Shown here: positions 31,657 through 38,782 of the stretch, one piece after another
Position numbering within the stretch: the first letter of the stretch is position 1
How the letters are laid out: every line of letters starts with the position of its first letter
Origin: a virus
IMG/VR virus record: IMGVR_UViG_3300036852_000332
Location: 1-52,448 of that record
DNA length: 52,448 nucleotides
Reading direction: 5' to 3' (one strand)
Translations under genes and position numbers: made by a program
The notes under the pieces: model-generated
What the model was told of the DNA's origin: nothing
What the model saw: only the letters and a program-made list of their open reading frames with translations
The model's database searches: none

Positions 31657-32567
31657 TCTTCGGCGTCGACTACTCCGCTGGCGTCCCCGCCGTCGCTGCG
31701 CTGCAGGCCGCCGGCGTGCAGTTCGTCGCCCGCTACGTCAGCCCCGGCGACCGCAGGAAGGACCTGACCCGCGCCGAGGCCGACACCGTTCGCGGCGCCG
31801 GCATCCAGGTCGTGACCGTGTACGAGGACACCGTCGGGGACGCCCGGGGCGGCCGCCTCGCCGGCGTGGCCAACGCACGCTTCGTCAACGCCGAGCTGCC
31901 CCGGCTCGGCGCGCCGCCGGGGGCGCCGTGCTATTTCGCGGTCGACTTCGACGCCCAAGGCGCCGAGGTCCAAACCGCGATCGCCTACGTCCAGGGCGCC
32001 GCCTCGATCCTCGGCCTCGAGCGGACCGGAGTGTACGGCGGCTACTGGGTCGTCAAGGCGTGCCTGGACGCCGGGGCGTGCACGTATGCCTGGCAGACGG
32101 TCGCCTGGTCGGACGGCTGGTGGGACCCGCGGGCGCAGCTGCGGCAGCGCAACGGGCAGCTCATGGTCGGCGGGATCGAATGCGACCGCGACTACGCCCT
32201 GACGGCCGACTACGGCCAGTGGAACCCAGAGGAGGCCGACATGCCGCTGACCGAAGCCGAGTGGGAACGCCTGGGCAAGCTCGTCGACGCGAAGGTCAAG
32301 GCTCACACCGACCGGATCTACGGGCTGATCTACCGCGGCGACGCCGGCGAGCCGGACGCCCACCCGGCCAACCTCGAACAGATCCGCAAGGAACTGGGCG
32401 AGGATACCGCCGACGTCCTCACCGCCGTCAGGGCTGGCGCCACCCTGTCTGACGCCCAGGTCGAGCTGCTCGCCGGGCTGGTCGCCGCCAAGCTCGAGGT
32501 CGCTGGCCACCCTGCCTACGAGGGCGAGGCGCTCATCTCGATCCGGCCGAAGGAGGCTACGCCATGA
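31653..32567 (+). CDS. Lysin with DUF1906 glycoside-hydrolase-like domain
   Basis: 304 residues from GTG 31653 (4-nt overlap with the HNH stop). FGVDYSAGVPAVAALQAAGV, FVARYVSPGDRRKDLTRAEA, CYFAVDFDAQGAE and TGVYGGYWVVKACLDAG are the barrel strands of the Rv2525c-like/DUF1906 TIM-barrel used by many actinobacteriophage endolysins to cut peptidoglycan. The C-terminal 90 residues are helical and may bind wall or oligomerise. A holin gene follows directly. Confidence 0.85.
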   Translation: MIFGVDYSAGVPAVAALQAAGVQFVARYVSPGDRRKDLTRAEADTVRGAGIQVVTVYEDTVGDARGGRLAGVANARFVNAELPRLGAPPGAPCYFAVDFDAQGAEVQTAIAYVQGAASILGLERTGVYGGYWVVKACLDAGACTYAWQTVAWSDGWWDPRAQLRQRNGQLMVGGIECDRDYALTADYGQWNPEEADMPLTEAEWERLGKLVDAKVKAHTDRIYGLIYRGDAGEPDAHPANLEQIRKELGEDTADVLTAVRAGATLSDAQVELLAGLVAAKLEVAGHPAYEGEALISIRPKEATP

Positions 32568-32803
32568 ATACGATCAGCCGCTACAAGAAGGCTCTGGCCG
32601 CCCTGGTCGTCGGCGTGGCGGCCGCGCTGGCGCTATTGCCGACCGACGCCGACCCGCGCCTGCTGGCCCTGATCCCGGTCGCGAACCTCCTGGCGGTCGC
32701 GCTCGCGCCCCGCAACGCCGACCCGCCGACGGGGATGATCGAGAACGTCCGGCGGCCGACGACGTACCGGCCTGTCCGGCGGCCCGGCGACCCGCTCGAG
32801 TAG
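32564..32803 (+). CDS. Holin (two transmembrane segments)
   Basis: 79 residues; ATG 32564 overlaps the lysin stop by 4 nt. Hydrophobic segments ALAALVVGVAAALALLP and LLALIPVANLLAVALAP are separated by a short acidic turn, and the tail is basic and polar. This is the classical size and topology of a small holin following an endolysin. Confidence 0.75.
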   Translation: MNTISRYKKALAALVVGVAAALALLPTDADPRLLALIPVANLLAVALAPRNADPPTGMIENVRRPTTYRPVRRPGDPLE

Positions 32804-32812
32804 TCTTCGTCC

Positions 32813-32916
32813 GTGCGGCAGGGTGCCCGGGAAATATGGTGAATACCCGGGAACGCGCGGGTCGCCTCGCTCTGTTCTGCGCCTTGAGGTCCGCGCGGGT
32901 ACGACCCCTGCCGCAC
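32813..32916. ncRNA. Structured 104-nt element with three-way-junction potential
   Basis: An outer 11-bp stem GTGCGGCAGGG/CCCTGCCGCAC (32813-32823 with 32906-32916) encloses hairpin CCCGGG/CCCGGG (32826-32831 with 32846-32851) and a second arm, CGCGCGG pairing CCGCGCG plus CCTC/GAGG (about 32854-32897). It lies at the junction of the plus late operon and the minus accessory operon. It could be a bidirectional terminator, a small RNA or a recombination site. Confidence 0.5.
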
Positions 32917-32924
32917 CTCGCTCC

Positions 32925-33173
32925 TCAGCGACGGCCCAAGCACGAGCGGCAGTACCCCTCCGCGGCGACGGCCTCGACGGCCGCGTCGCGCAGCAGGTCC
33001 GAGACCGTGGTGCACTTCCGGCTGGCGACGTCCCGGAGCGCCGCGGCGAGGGCGGGTTCGAGGCGGACGGAGACCATCTCGCCGAGGCGGCGCGGTCCGG
33101 CGGGCTGGCCGGAGCCTTCGACGACCTCGCCGGCGTGCCGCTGGGCGGTCTCGCGGCGTTCGGTCTCGCTCAC
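32925..33173 (-). CDS. Ribbon-helix-helix DNA-binding protein
   Basis: 82 residues; GTG 33173 overlaps the upstream stop (GTGA). MVSVRLEPALAAALRDVASR followed by KCTTVSDLLRDAAVEAVA is a typical MetJ/Arc/CopG-like beta-helix-helix. A disordered N-terminus and a Cys-pair tail (CRSC) frame it. Last gene of the minus operon; may autoregulate it. Confidence 0.7.
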   Translation of the reverse strand: MSETERRETAQRHAGEVVEGSGQPAGPRRLGEMVSVRLEPALAAALRDVASRKCTTVSDLLRDAAVEAVAAEGYCRSCLGRR

Positions 33174-33502
33174 CGGCCCAGCGCGGCAGCGAGGCGGCAG
33201 CCTTCAGCGTGGGGCTGCTGGCCGACGGCGGGGCTGTCGGCGAGCACGCCGCAGACCGGACAGGCGGGGTACTCCCGGCCGCCTTCGCAGTGCGTCCCGA
33301 GCCATTGCAGCTGGGCGAGCAGGCCCCGTAGGTGTCCGATCTCGGCGTGGCTCCGGTCGACCTCAGCGATCAGCCACCCAAGGTGACCGGCGAGCGCGGG
33401 CCACTTCTCGTGCCACAGCTCGCGGGCATGCAGCTCCTCGAACGTTGCCTTGATCTCGACGATCGTGTCCGCGCGGTGTGCCGCGCTTGGCCGCGCGCTC
33501 AC
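33170..33502 (-). CDS. Hypothetical protein with helical N-terminus and zinc-ribbon tail
   Basis: 110 residues from GTG 33502 (GTGA overlap). VEIKATFEELHARELWHEKW, GHLGWLIAEVDRSHAEIGHL and CPVCGVLADS. The WLIAEV...HLRG(L/H)LA pattern is shared with the next upstream gene, implying paralogues. Function unknown. Confidence 0.6.
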   Translation of the reverse strand: MSARPSAAHRADTIVEIKATFEELHARELWHEKWPALAGHLGWLIAEVDRSHAEIGHLRGLLAQLQWLGTHCEGGREYPACPVCGVLADSPAVGQQPHAEGCRLAAALGR

Positions 33503-33909
33503 TGCCGCGTCCTGATCGCTCGGGCGATGAAGCAGCCGGGGGAGTGCGGGCCGGGCTTCAGCACCCGGCATGCCGGGCAGATCGCCTGGGCGGGCGCGCC
33601 GGCCGCGTCGGCGGCGGCCCACTCGACCGCGGCCAGGTGGCCGCGCAGGTGGTCAATCTCGGCGTCGCGGTCGGCGAGAACCTCCGCCCCGGCTTGCGCC
33701 GTCGTACGCCATTCGTCGGCTTCGCCCCGCCACTGCTCGACCTCGGCGATCAGCCAGATGACCATCTGCTCCATCTCGGCCATTGGGGCACGCAACTCGA
33801 CGGGCTGCCAGTCGTTGTCCACCTCACGGGCGGCAACGGGATAGCGTGCCTTGATCTTGGGCAGCCGATCGGCCGTCCGTTCGCCGCTTGCTGCTGGTAG
33901 GTTTGCCAT
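33499..33909 (-). CDS. Hypothetical coiled-coil/zinc protein
   Basis: 136 residues; ATG 33909 follows AAGGGAGTGGGC. MEQMVIWLIAEVEQWRGEAD, WRTTAQAGAEVLADRDAEID, a C-terminal CPACRVLKPGPH and GCFIARA. The AGAEVLADRDAE block also occurs in the plus-strand protein encoded at 46222. Function unknown; early accessory protein. Confidence 0.65.
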   Translation of the reverse strand: MANLPAASGERTADRLPKIKARYPVAAREVDNDWQPVELRAPMAEMEQMVIWLIAEVEQWRGEADEWRTTAQAGAEVLADRDAEIDHLRGHLAAVEWAAADAAGAPAQAICPACRVLKPGPHSPGCFIARAIRTRQ

Positions 33910-34049
33910 GCCCACTCCCTTGCCTCTCGGTGGGCCGCCCGGTGATGGCTCGCGCCGCCGTCGCCGGGCACCTCCAAGGTCCGAGCGTATGCTTCGTACG
34001 CGACAGGGGCCAGATCATCTCTGCCCGGCACGACCAGCCCCGCCCTCAC
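33750..34049 (-). CDS. Small accessory protein overlapping the next gene out of frame
   Basis: 99 residues if started at GTG 34049, whose GTGA overlap with the upstream stop matches the rest of this operon. The first 50 residues look like a real phage family (LAPVAYEAYARTLEVPG, HREAREWAWQTYQQQA). The last 45 are S/P/R/W-rich and overlap the 33909 gene by 160 nt, as if an earlier stop was lost. Confidence 0.45.
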   Translation of the reverse strand: MRAGLVVPGRDDLAPVAYEAYARTLEVPGDGGASHHRAAHREAREWAWQTYQQQAANGRPIGCPRSRHAIPLPPVRWTTTGSPSSCVPQWPRWSRWSSG

Positions 34050-34068
34050 GCCGAGGGCGGGGTGTTTT
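34038..34068 (+). terminator. Intrinsic terminator reading in the plus direction
   Basis: CCCCGCCCTC (34038-34047), a 5-nt loop, GAGGGCGGGG (34053-34062), then TGTTTT. A perfect 10-bp stem with U-rich tail. It opposes the minus operon, so it would stop late plus-strand read-through; it overlaps the 3' end of the minus gene at 34046. Confidence 0.65.
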
Positions 34069-34348
34069 GCGTTTCCGGCCCATCGGATCCGGGCTGCTCC
34101 CACCAGACCCTACGTGGCCGTCCATCAGACAGGTGGAGAATCGGTTCGCTCTGATCCTTCGCCGCCGCCTCGTCCTCGGCGAGGACGAGCAGGCAATCAG
34201 GGCAATCAACCTCGCCCTCTTCGGGCTGCGGCTCCCCCGGTTTGACGTAGAGCCAGTTTCCGCGCAGGCCACACTTCGTGAGCGCCTGCCATCTGGTGTC
34301 CAGCACCGCGTGCTGGCGATCATCGAACCGGCGCTTGATCGTCTTCAC
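34046..34348 (-). CDS. Hypothetical protein with CPDC motif
   Basis: 100 residues from GTG 34348 (GTGA overlap). KTIKRRFDDRQHAVLDTRWQ, KCGLRGNWLYVKPGEPQ, EEGEVDCPDCLLVLAED. Cys/His spacing could bind one zinc. Common orphan layout in actinobacteriophage early operons. Confidence 0.6.
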   Translation of the reverse strand: MKTIKRRFDDRQHAVLDTRWQALTKCGLRGNWLYVKPGEPQPEEGEVDCPDCLLVLAEDEAAAKDQSEPILHLSDGRPRRVWWEQPGSDGPETQNTPPSA

Positions 34349-34554
34349 GGGATCCGCCGCTCCGGCGGCGGGCCGACCAGCTCGGCGACCCGTGCCCGCA
34401 GCCGCTCGACCGCCCACGCCGGGATCGGCGACCGGTCGTCCGGGGCGTCACGCCACCGCTGCACGGTGGCCGGGGCGACACCGAGGAAGGTGGCCGTCTC
34501 GCGGACGGACAGGCCGGCGGCGGACTGCAACGCCTTGAACTCAGCACCGGTCAT
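34345..34554 (-). CDS. Helix-turn-helix regulator, 69 aa
   Basis: FKALQSAAGLSVRETATFLG followed by VAPATVQRWRDA is a clear HTH of the Cro/C1 or MerR-like class; PIPAWAVERLRARVAELVG follows as a dimerisation helix. It overlaps both neighbours by 4 nt. Probably a local transcription regulator. Confidence 0.75.
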   Translation of the reverse strand: MTGAEFKALQSAAGLSVRETATFLGVAPATVQRWRDAPDDRSPIPAWAVERLRARVAELVGPPPERRIP

Positions 34555-34730
34555 GCGGCACCGACCTTGCTGTGGGCCGTGCAGAATAGATCGCGGTCGA
34601 GTTCTGCCCGGTCGTCGGTGTAGACGTCACAGTCGGGGTGCTCGCAGAACCAGAAATCCGCAAGGCGGGCGCATGCTTCGTCGCGGACGTAGAGATCCGT
34701 GCTCGCTAGGTCCGAATCGTGGCGGATCAT
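34551..34730 (-). CDS. Small Cys/His-rich protein
   Basis: 59 residues from ATG 34730. YVRDEACARLADFWFCEHPD then CDVYTDD and LFCTAHSKVG give a Cys-x4-Cys...Cys-x2-His zinc site. 4-nt overlaps at both ends. Function unknown. Confidence 0.6.
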   Translation of the reverse strand: MIRHDSDLASTDLYVRDEACARLADFWFCEHPDCDVYTDDRAELDRDLFCTAHSKVGAA

Positions 34731-34858
34731 CGGGTCACCTCCCTGCGGATCTCCCTGTGCGGGTAGGAGATCCAGTCCGCGTGCGAGGCGAGGCAGTCGT
34801 TGCAGGTGTCCCACTCGGTTCCGGTCGTGGCGCCGCGGCTGGTGCAGGCCCTGGCCAT
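34727..34858 (-). CDS. First gene of the minus accessory operon, 43 aa zinc-knuckle-like
   Basis: ATG 34858 follows GAGGGGAATCCG. MARACTSRGATTGTEW then CNDCLASHADWISY: short protein with a Cys-x2-Cys...His pattern. Directly downstream of the promoter at 34893-34921. Function unknown. Confidence 0.6.
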   Translation of the reverse strand: MARACTSRGATTGTEWDTCNDCLASHADWISYPHREIRREVTR

Positions 34859-34892
34859 CGGATTCCCCTCTGCTGTGCTCGTCTGTAGGTAC

Positions 34893-34921
34893 AGAGTACC
34901 CGCGAATGAGTACAGTGTCAA
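34893..34921 (-). promoter_or_regulatory. Consensus-like promoter of the minus accessory operon with GTAC operators
   Basis: On the minus strand TTGACA (complement of 34916-34921), a 17-nt spacer and TACTCT (complement of 34893-34898). GAGTAC-type half-sites recur within and next to it (plus-strand GTACAGAGTAC and GAGTACAG), a likely operator. The -35 overlaps the integrase stop codon region. Confidence 0.6.
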
Positions 34922-35928
34922 GGGTGCCGCGCCGGCTCGGGGGAAGGCGAGCCGGCGCGGGGGTCGGGCAGCCCCTCGACCGCGTCCCACGCGTCGGCGT
35001 CGTAGGCCGACACGTAGCGCTGGGTGGTCTTCGGGTCGGCGTGGCCGAGCAGGTGCTGGACGGCATGGAGGTTCCGCCCGTGGCCAGCAGCGAGAACCTC
35101 GACCGCGAACGTGTGCCGCAACGCATGCGCCGACTCGGTGATTTGGGCCACCTTGAGCGCGGCGTTCAACTCCGCCCCGACCGTCTTGCGCGACAGGCCC
35201 CGGTCGGGGTGGGCATGCTGCGCAAGCACCGGCCCGAGGACTGGCCGGCCGGCCAGGGCCAGGTGGAGGATCTCGGCGACGAGCGAGGCCAGCGGCACCA
35301 CCCGCGGCCGGCCGCCCTTGCCGATCACGTCCAGGTGCGGGTGGTGGCCCAGGACCACGTGCTCGATCCGCAAGGACGCCATCTCGGCGACCCGCAACCC
35401 GGCGCCGTAGCCGAGCCAGACCTCCAGCCACACCCGCGGCGTTGGCGCGGCGGTCTCGAGCAGCCGGGCAATCAGGTCCAGGCCCAGGCTACGTGGCGGG
35501 CCCGGGTGGACCCTCGGCATGACCATGCCGGCGAACGGGTCGCGCCCCACGTGCCGAGTGGCATAGGCCCAACGGTAGAACGCGCGCACCGACGCGGCCT
35601 CCCGCGCCTTGGTCGAATCGGCCAGGTACGGGCCCCGTGAGTTGCCGCCGGGGACGGCGGGACGGGCCAGGAATCGGCGCAGGTCCCGTTCAGTCACGCG
35701 GCCGGGCTGCTTGCCGCAGTGCGCCCAGAACGCCCACAGACAACGGTGGTACTCCTCGAGGGTCCGTGGTGCGCGGGCGGCATCCTCAAGATGGGCGCGG
35801 TAGGCGGCCCACAGGCGCGCGCGCTGATCGGCAGGCACCGGGAGCCCCCCCAGGTCTCGGTCCTTTGCGGCCCCCGCCACCGAAGTGGGCACGCTAGCAA
35901 GGCGCCCGAAGGGCGCGGCACTGCTCAT
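34918..35928 (-). CDS. int: Tyrosine integrase
   Basis: 336 residues. SAM-like N-terminal core-binding domain about 34-140 (YRAHLEDAARAPRTLEEYHR...). Catalytic domain has Arg179 (GYGAGLRVAEM), Lys204 (GKGGRPR), HALRH (His268, Arg271), LLGHADPKTTQRY (His296, Tyr305), the full R-K-H-R-H-Y set. Catalyses attP/attB recombination. The repressor gene ends 13 nt upstream, so both may share a transcript. No attP core could be fixed from sequence alone. Confidence 0.93.
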   Translation of the reverse strand: MSSAAPFGRLASVPTSVAGAAKDRDLGGLPVPADQRARLWAAYRAHLEDAARAPRTLEEYHRCLWAFWAHCGKQPGRVTERDLRRFLARPAVPGGNSRGPYLADSTKAREAASVRAFYRWAYATRHVGRDPFAGMVMPRVHPGPPRSLGLDLIARLLETAAPTPRVWLEVWLGYGAGLRVAEMASLRIEHVVLGHHPHLDVIGKGGRPRVVPLASLVAEILHLALAGRPVLGPVLAQHAHPDRGLSRKTVGAELNAALKVAQITESAHALRHTFAVEVLAAGHGRNLHAVQHLLGHADPKTTQRYVSAYDADAWDAVEGLPDPRAGSPSPEPARHP

Positions 35929-35941
35929 CGTCGTGTTCTAG

Positions 35942-36328
35942 CTACGCCGCGCGCAGTGGACGCACTAGGCGAAGTGCGTAAGCGGACCTATTCCTCTTTG
36001 TGCCCACTGCCTGAACGAAAGCGGCGCTAGCCGCCGCGCCCCCCACGGCGGCGAAATCACGGTGGTCCTCGGCGGTGAACCCCTCCGGCCGCAGGTCCGC
36101 CGCCTCGTAGGCCTCGAACGGGTCCAGGCCCAGCACCTCAACCAGGCGGTCGACCAGTTCGCGGTCGACGCGCACCGGGCCGCCGCGCTCGATCCGGGTG
36201 ATACCGGCGGCGTCGAAGACCCTGCCCGACTCGGGTAGCCGGCCGAGCTGCCGGGCCAGCTCGCTCTTGGAGTAGCCGCCTTGTCGGCGTGCCTGGGCGA
36301 CCAGCCGGCCGAAGTCGTGCGCGTCCAT
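35942..36328 (-). CDS. Immunity repressor (XRE-type HTH)
   Basis: 128 residues; ATG 36328 with GAGAGG upstream is preferred to GTG 36337. FGRLVAQARRQGGYSKSELA...GITRIERGG is the HTH; RELVDRLVEVLGLDPFEAYE completes the domain. The 50-residue tail has no protease fold, so RecA-type autocleavage is unlikely. Divergent from a Cro-like gene with operator palindromes between, the lambda-like immunity layout. A 7-bp hairpin (ACGCACT/AGTGCGT, about 35960-35980) lies in its 3' end. Confidence 0.8.
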   Translation of the reverse strand: MDAHDFGRLVAQARRQGGYSKSELARQLGRLPESGRVFDAAGITRIERGGPVRVDRELVDRLVEVLGLDPFEAYEAADLRPEGFTAEDHRDFAAVGGAAASAAFVQAVGTKRNRSAYALRLVRPLRAA

Positions 36329-36387
36329 TCGTGCCACCTCTCGTGCCCGCGCCTGGACCGGTTGGCGCCCGTCCCTGGCATGAGCTT

Positions 36388-36488
36388 ACAAGCGTACGCA
36401 CACAATTACTAGGCCTCTGAGCAGCAATGCCGGTGAAAATCCCTTGTGCGGCAATGCTTGTGAGGGATTGACAAGCGTACGCGCACAA
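36388..36488. promoter_or_regulatory. Immunity operators and divergent promoters
   Basis: 18-mers ACAAGCGTACGCACACAA (36388-36405) and ACAAGCGTACGCGCACAA (36471-36488) differ at one base and share the palindromic core GCGTACGC. Half-sites TTGTGCG (36444) and TTGTG (36458) lie between. TTGACA at 36468-36473 overlaps the second operator, with a weak -10 (CAAGCT) 18 nt on, facing the Cro-like gene; the minus side has TAAGCT at the first operator. Confidence 0.7.
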
Positions 36489-36545
36489 GCGCAAGCTACC
36501 AACCTGCGGCGGCAGAGTTCATCCCACTTGTTAGGAGCAACCGAC

Positions 36546-36794
36546 TTGAGCGATCAGGACAGGACGAGCCCCTACGGCCGGGTGATTCGTCGGCTCCTCA
36601 AGGAGCGCAAGTGGAGCCAGATGGAACTCGCCCGCCGCTCAGGCCTTGGCCTCCAGGCCGTCAACGCGATCATCACCGGCCGTAGCCCGCGTCCCCAGAC
36701 CAGCAGCATGGACGCCATCGCTGAGGCGTTCGGCGTCCCCCGCGCCGAGCTGTACGCCGAGGCGCCAGAGGGAGTGACCAATGGCGCCGCGTAG
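36546..36794 (+). CDS. Cro-like XRE regulator
   Basis: 82 residues from TTG 36546, with AGGAG 8 nt upstream. YGRVIRRLLKERKWSQMELA followed by RRSGLGLQAVNAIITGRSPR is a full XRE helix-turn-helix; SSMDAIAEAFGVPRAELYAE closes it. First gene of the early plus operon, opposite the repressor, so probably the lytic-switch regulator. Confidence 0.8.
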   Translation: MSDQDRTSPYGRVIRRLLKERKWSQMELARRSGLGLQAVNAIITGRSPRPQTSSMDAIAEAFGVPRAELYAEAPEGVTNGAA

Positions 36795-37371
36795 CAAAGA
36801 CCTCTACTTCATCCAGGCGGCCAAGGTCGACCTCATCAAGATCGGCTCCAGCTTCAACGCGGTCCGGCGCACGGAAGGCTTCCAGGTCGGCAGCCCGGTC
36901 GCCTTGCGGCTGATCGGCGTGATCGAGGGCGCTGGTACATCAGAACGTGAACTACACCGCCGCTTTGCCGCCGCTCACGCCCACGGCGAGTGGTTCCACG
37001 CGACGCCTGAACTGCTCGCCTACGTTGCCGAGCATGCCCGGCCGGCCCGCTCGAAGACCGAACGAGTCGAGCCGTCGCGTGACCCGACCGAGGCAGCCAA
37101 GCCGTTCGCCTGGCGCGACCTCGCCCGTAAGCGGCGTCGCTTCCTGGAGCTCACCTGCGCCGAGGTTGCAGACGCGATCGGCGTGGGGGAGCCGACGCTC
37201 TGGCGCTGGGAGACCGGCAAGGGGCCGCAACCCCGCGTCCACCAATTCGAGGCGTGGGCCGCCGCGATCAAGGTGGATCCGGTCGCGCTGCTTGCGGCGA
37301 AGGAAGAAGACGCGATGGTGATCGCAATGGCCCCGGATTCCGAACCGGCCACGCCGAGGGGGGCAGCGTGA
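36781..37371 (+). CDS. GIY-YIG-like (MUG113/T5orf172) domain fused to XRE HTH
   Basis: 196 residues. N-terminal YFIQAAKVDLIKIGSSFNAV...LRLIGVIEGAGTSERELHRR...EWFHATPELLAYV is the MUG113/T5orf172 branch of the GIY-YIG superfamily. After a linker, CAEVADAIGVGEPTLWRWET...FEAWAAAIKVDPVALL is an HTH. A phage regulator or DNA-targeting nuclease; antirepressor activity is an alternative. It overlaps Cro by 14 nt. Confidence 0.75.
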   Translation: MAPRSKDLYFIQAAKVDLIKIGSSFNAVRRTEGFQVGSPVALRLIGVIEGAGTSERELHRRFAAAHAHGEWFHATPELLAYVAEHARPARSKTERVEPSRDPTEAAKPFAWRDLARKRRRFLELTCAEVADAIGVGEPTLWRWETGKGPQPRVHQFEAWAAAIKVDPVALLAAKEEDAMVIAMAPDSEPATPRGAA

Positions 37372-37523
37372 ATCGGCAGGCGCACACAACGAGGTGGCTG
37401 ACCGTCCTGGTGCTGACGAACTACGCCTGGCACGCCGGCCACATCACGACCGAGGAATACCTCGATCAGGAACAGATCCTGGAGCACCGGATCTGGGGGA
37501 CGGCCGCCAACGGCGCGGCCTAG
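37368..37523 (+). CDS. Hypothetical protein, 51 aa
   Basis: GTG 37368 overlaps the previous stop by 4 nt. NRQAHTTRWLTVLVLTNYAW and HITTEEYLDQEQILEHRIWG, mixed hydrophobic and acidic. A 94-nt gap with a short GGAAGG/CCTTCC palindrome follows. Role unknown. Confidence 0.55.
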   Translation: MNRQAHTTRWLTVLVLTNYAWHAGHITTEEYLDQEQILEHRIWGTAANGAA

Positions 37524-37617
37524 ACAGCCAGACGGCGCCACCGAGCGCGGGCTGCCAAGTGCGCGCCGATCGGGACGCCGCCAACCGGAAGGGCCTTCCA
37601 CAAGGGAGCGTAACCCA

Positions 37618-38268
37618 TTGAACCAGCCGGAGACCACCACCATGCCGGTCCACCGCGCGACCGCGAACGACCGGACCAGCGCCAAGGAGACCGCCGCCCT
37701 CGACCGGCTCGCCGCGCGGCTGCCCAACGGCGGCACCGCCGCCGCGCTGGACCTGGTCCGCGACTTCGCCTACGCCCTCGGCAACGCCACCGCGCGCAGG
37801 TGGTGCCAGCAGCTCGTCCGCGACGCCCGCAAGCTCCCCGCCCCGCCCAAGCGCGCCGACGGCAACCGGTTCGACGGCGACGGCGTGGCGCCGGCGGACC
37901 TGCCGGCCGAGGCCTTCATGTCCGGCGCCCTGGTCGACCTGTGGGGCGACTGCGAGGCGCTGCTCCGCGCCCGCGACGGCCTCTGGAACGCGGCCAGCAC
38001 GCCGCCGCCGGGGCGGGAACTGGCACCGGTCCGGACCGAGCCGATGCAGCGGGTGCCGGCCGAGGACCGGTTCCGCGCTCACTACAACGACGTCGCGGCG
38101 ATGACCCGCTGGGCGGCCGAGCACGACGACAGCGCGCCAGGGTGGATGGACCGCGCCGCCGCGGCGCTGGACGCCGAGCGGCGTACCGCCGGCCTGGTCG
38201 GCCCCGACGACGACACCGAGATGGTCGTGCTCGAAGGCGACCGCCGCACCGGAGGCGGTGCGCGGTGA
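37618..38268 (+). CDS. Hypothetical early protein, 216 aa
   Basis: TTG 37618 behind AAGGGAGCG. Helical with ALDLVRDFAYALGNATARRW, CQQLVRDARKLPAPP, FMSGALVDLWGDCEALLRAR and a C-terminal region with FRAHYNDVAAMTRWAAEHDD. No domain recognised. It begins an unbroken series of coupled early genes. Confidence 0.6.
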   Translation: MNQPETTTMPVHRATANDRTSAKETAALDRLAARLPNGGTAAALDLVRDFAYALGNATARRWCQQLVRDARKLPAPPKRADGNRFDGDGVAPADLPAEAFMSGALVDLWGDCEALLRARDGLWNAASTPPPGRELAPVRTEPMQRVPAEDRFRAHYNDVAAMTRWAAEHDDSAPGWMDRAAAALDAERRTAGLVGPDDDTEMVVLEGDRRTGGGAR

Positions 38269-38546
38269 GCGGCCGCCTGGACTCCTTCCTCGCCGGCATC
38301 CACGCCATGGACCGGCCCGCCTGGTACGTCTCGAACGAGGACCAGTCCACCGTCGCGCTGCGCGAACTGTTCGCCCTCGACGGCATTGACTTGGATGACC
38401 CCGCCCAGGCGCGCGCGGCGGTGGCGGCCGTGCTGTGGGCCAACGCGCTGATCGACGACGAAGGCGGCAACTGGTCCGGCGTGCTGCGCGGCCTGGCCGT
38501 GACCCTGGCGCGGATGGCGGCGGAGGCTGGGAGGGCCGAGCGGTGA
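38265..38546 (+). CDS. Hypothetical protein, 93 aa
   Basis: GTG 38265, GTGA overlap. RLDSFLAGIHAMDRPAWYVS and LRELFALDGIDLDDPAQARA followed by VLWANALIDDE. Acidic and helical. Unknown function. Confidence 0.55.
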   Translation: MSGRLDSFLAGIHAMDRPAWYVSNEDQSTVALRELFALDGIDLDDPAQARAAVAAVLWANALIDDEGGNWSGVLRGLAVTLARMAAEAGRAER

Positions 38547-38779
38547 GCACCCTTGCGGAGTTGCGCGACGACCCGCGCGTCCGGGGCGCGCTCGCCAAGG
38601 CGGTCGAGTGGGCCGAGGCCTGCGACGCCGCCGCCCGCCAGGTGCTCTACGAGTACGTCGAGACCAACGCCAACCCGACGCCCGAGCACTACGTCCGGGC
38701 CACCGAGGCCGCATCCGCCGCCGGGCGGCTGTGGGCGGCCGTCCACGCCGCCACCCGACCCAACGGCGCGAAGGACTGA
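38543..38779 (+). CDS. Hypothetical protein, 78 aa
   Basis: GTG 38543, GTGA overlap. LAELRDDPRVRGALAKAVEW, then DAAARQVLYEYVETNANPTP and HYVRATEAASAAGRLWAAVH. Entirely helical. Unknown function. Confidence 0.55.
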   Translation: MSTLAELRDDPRVRGALAKAVEWAEACDAAARQVLYEYVETNANPTPEHYVRATEAASAAGRLWAAVHAATRPNGAKD

Positions 38780-38782
38780 ACC

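Noticed and set aside
32813-32916. tRNA gene
   Set aside because: Acceptor-like ends pair, but no T-arm with a 7-nt loop, no D-arm and no anticodon arm of the right size can be fitted.
34918-36000. attP core next to integrase
   Set aside because: No direct repeat or tRNA-end-like sequence stands out; needs the host attB sequence.
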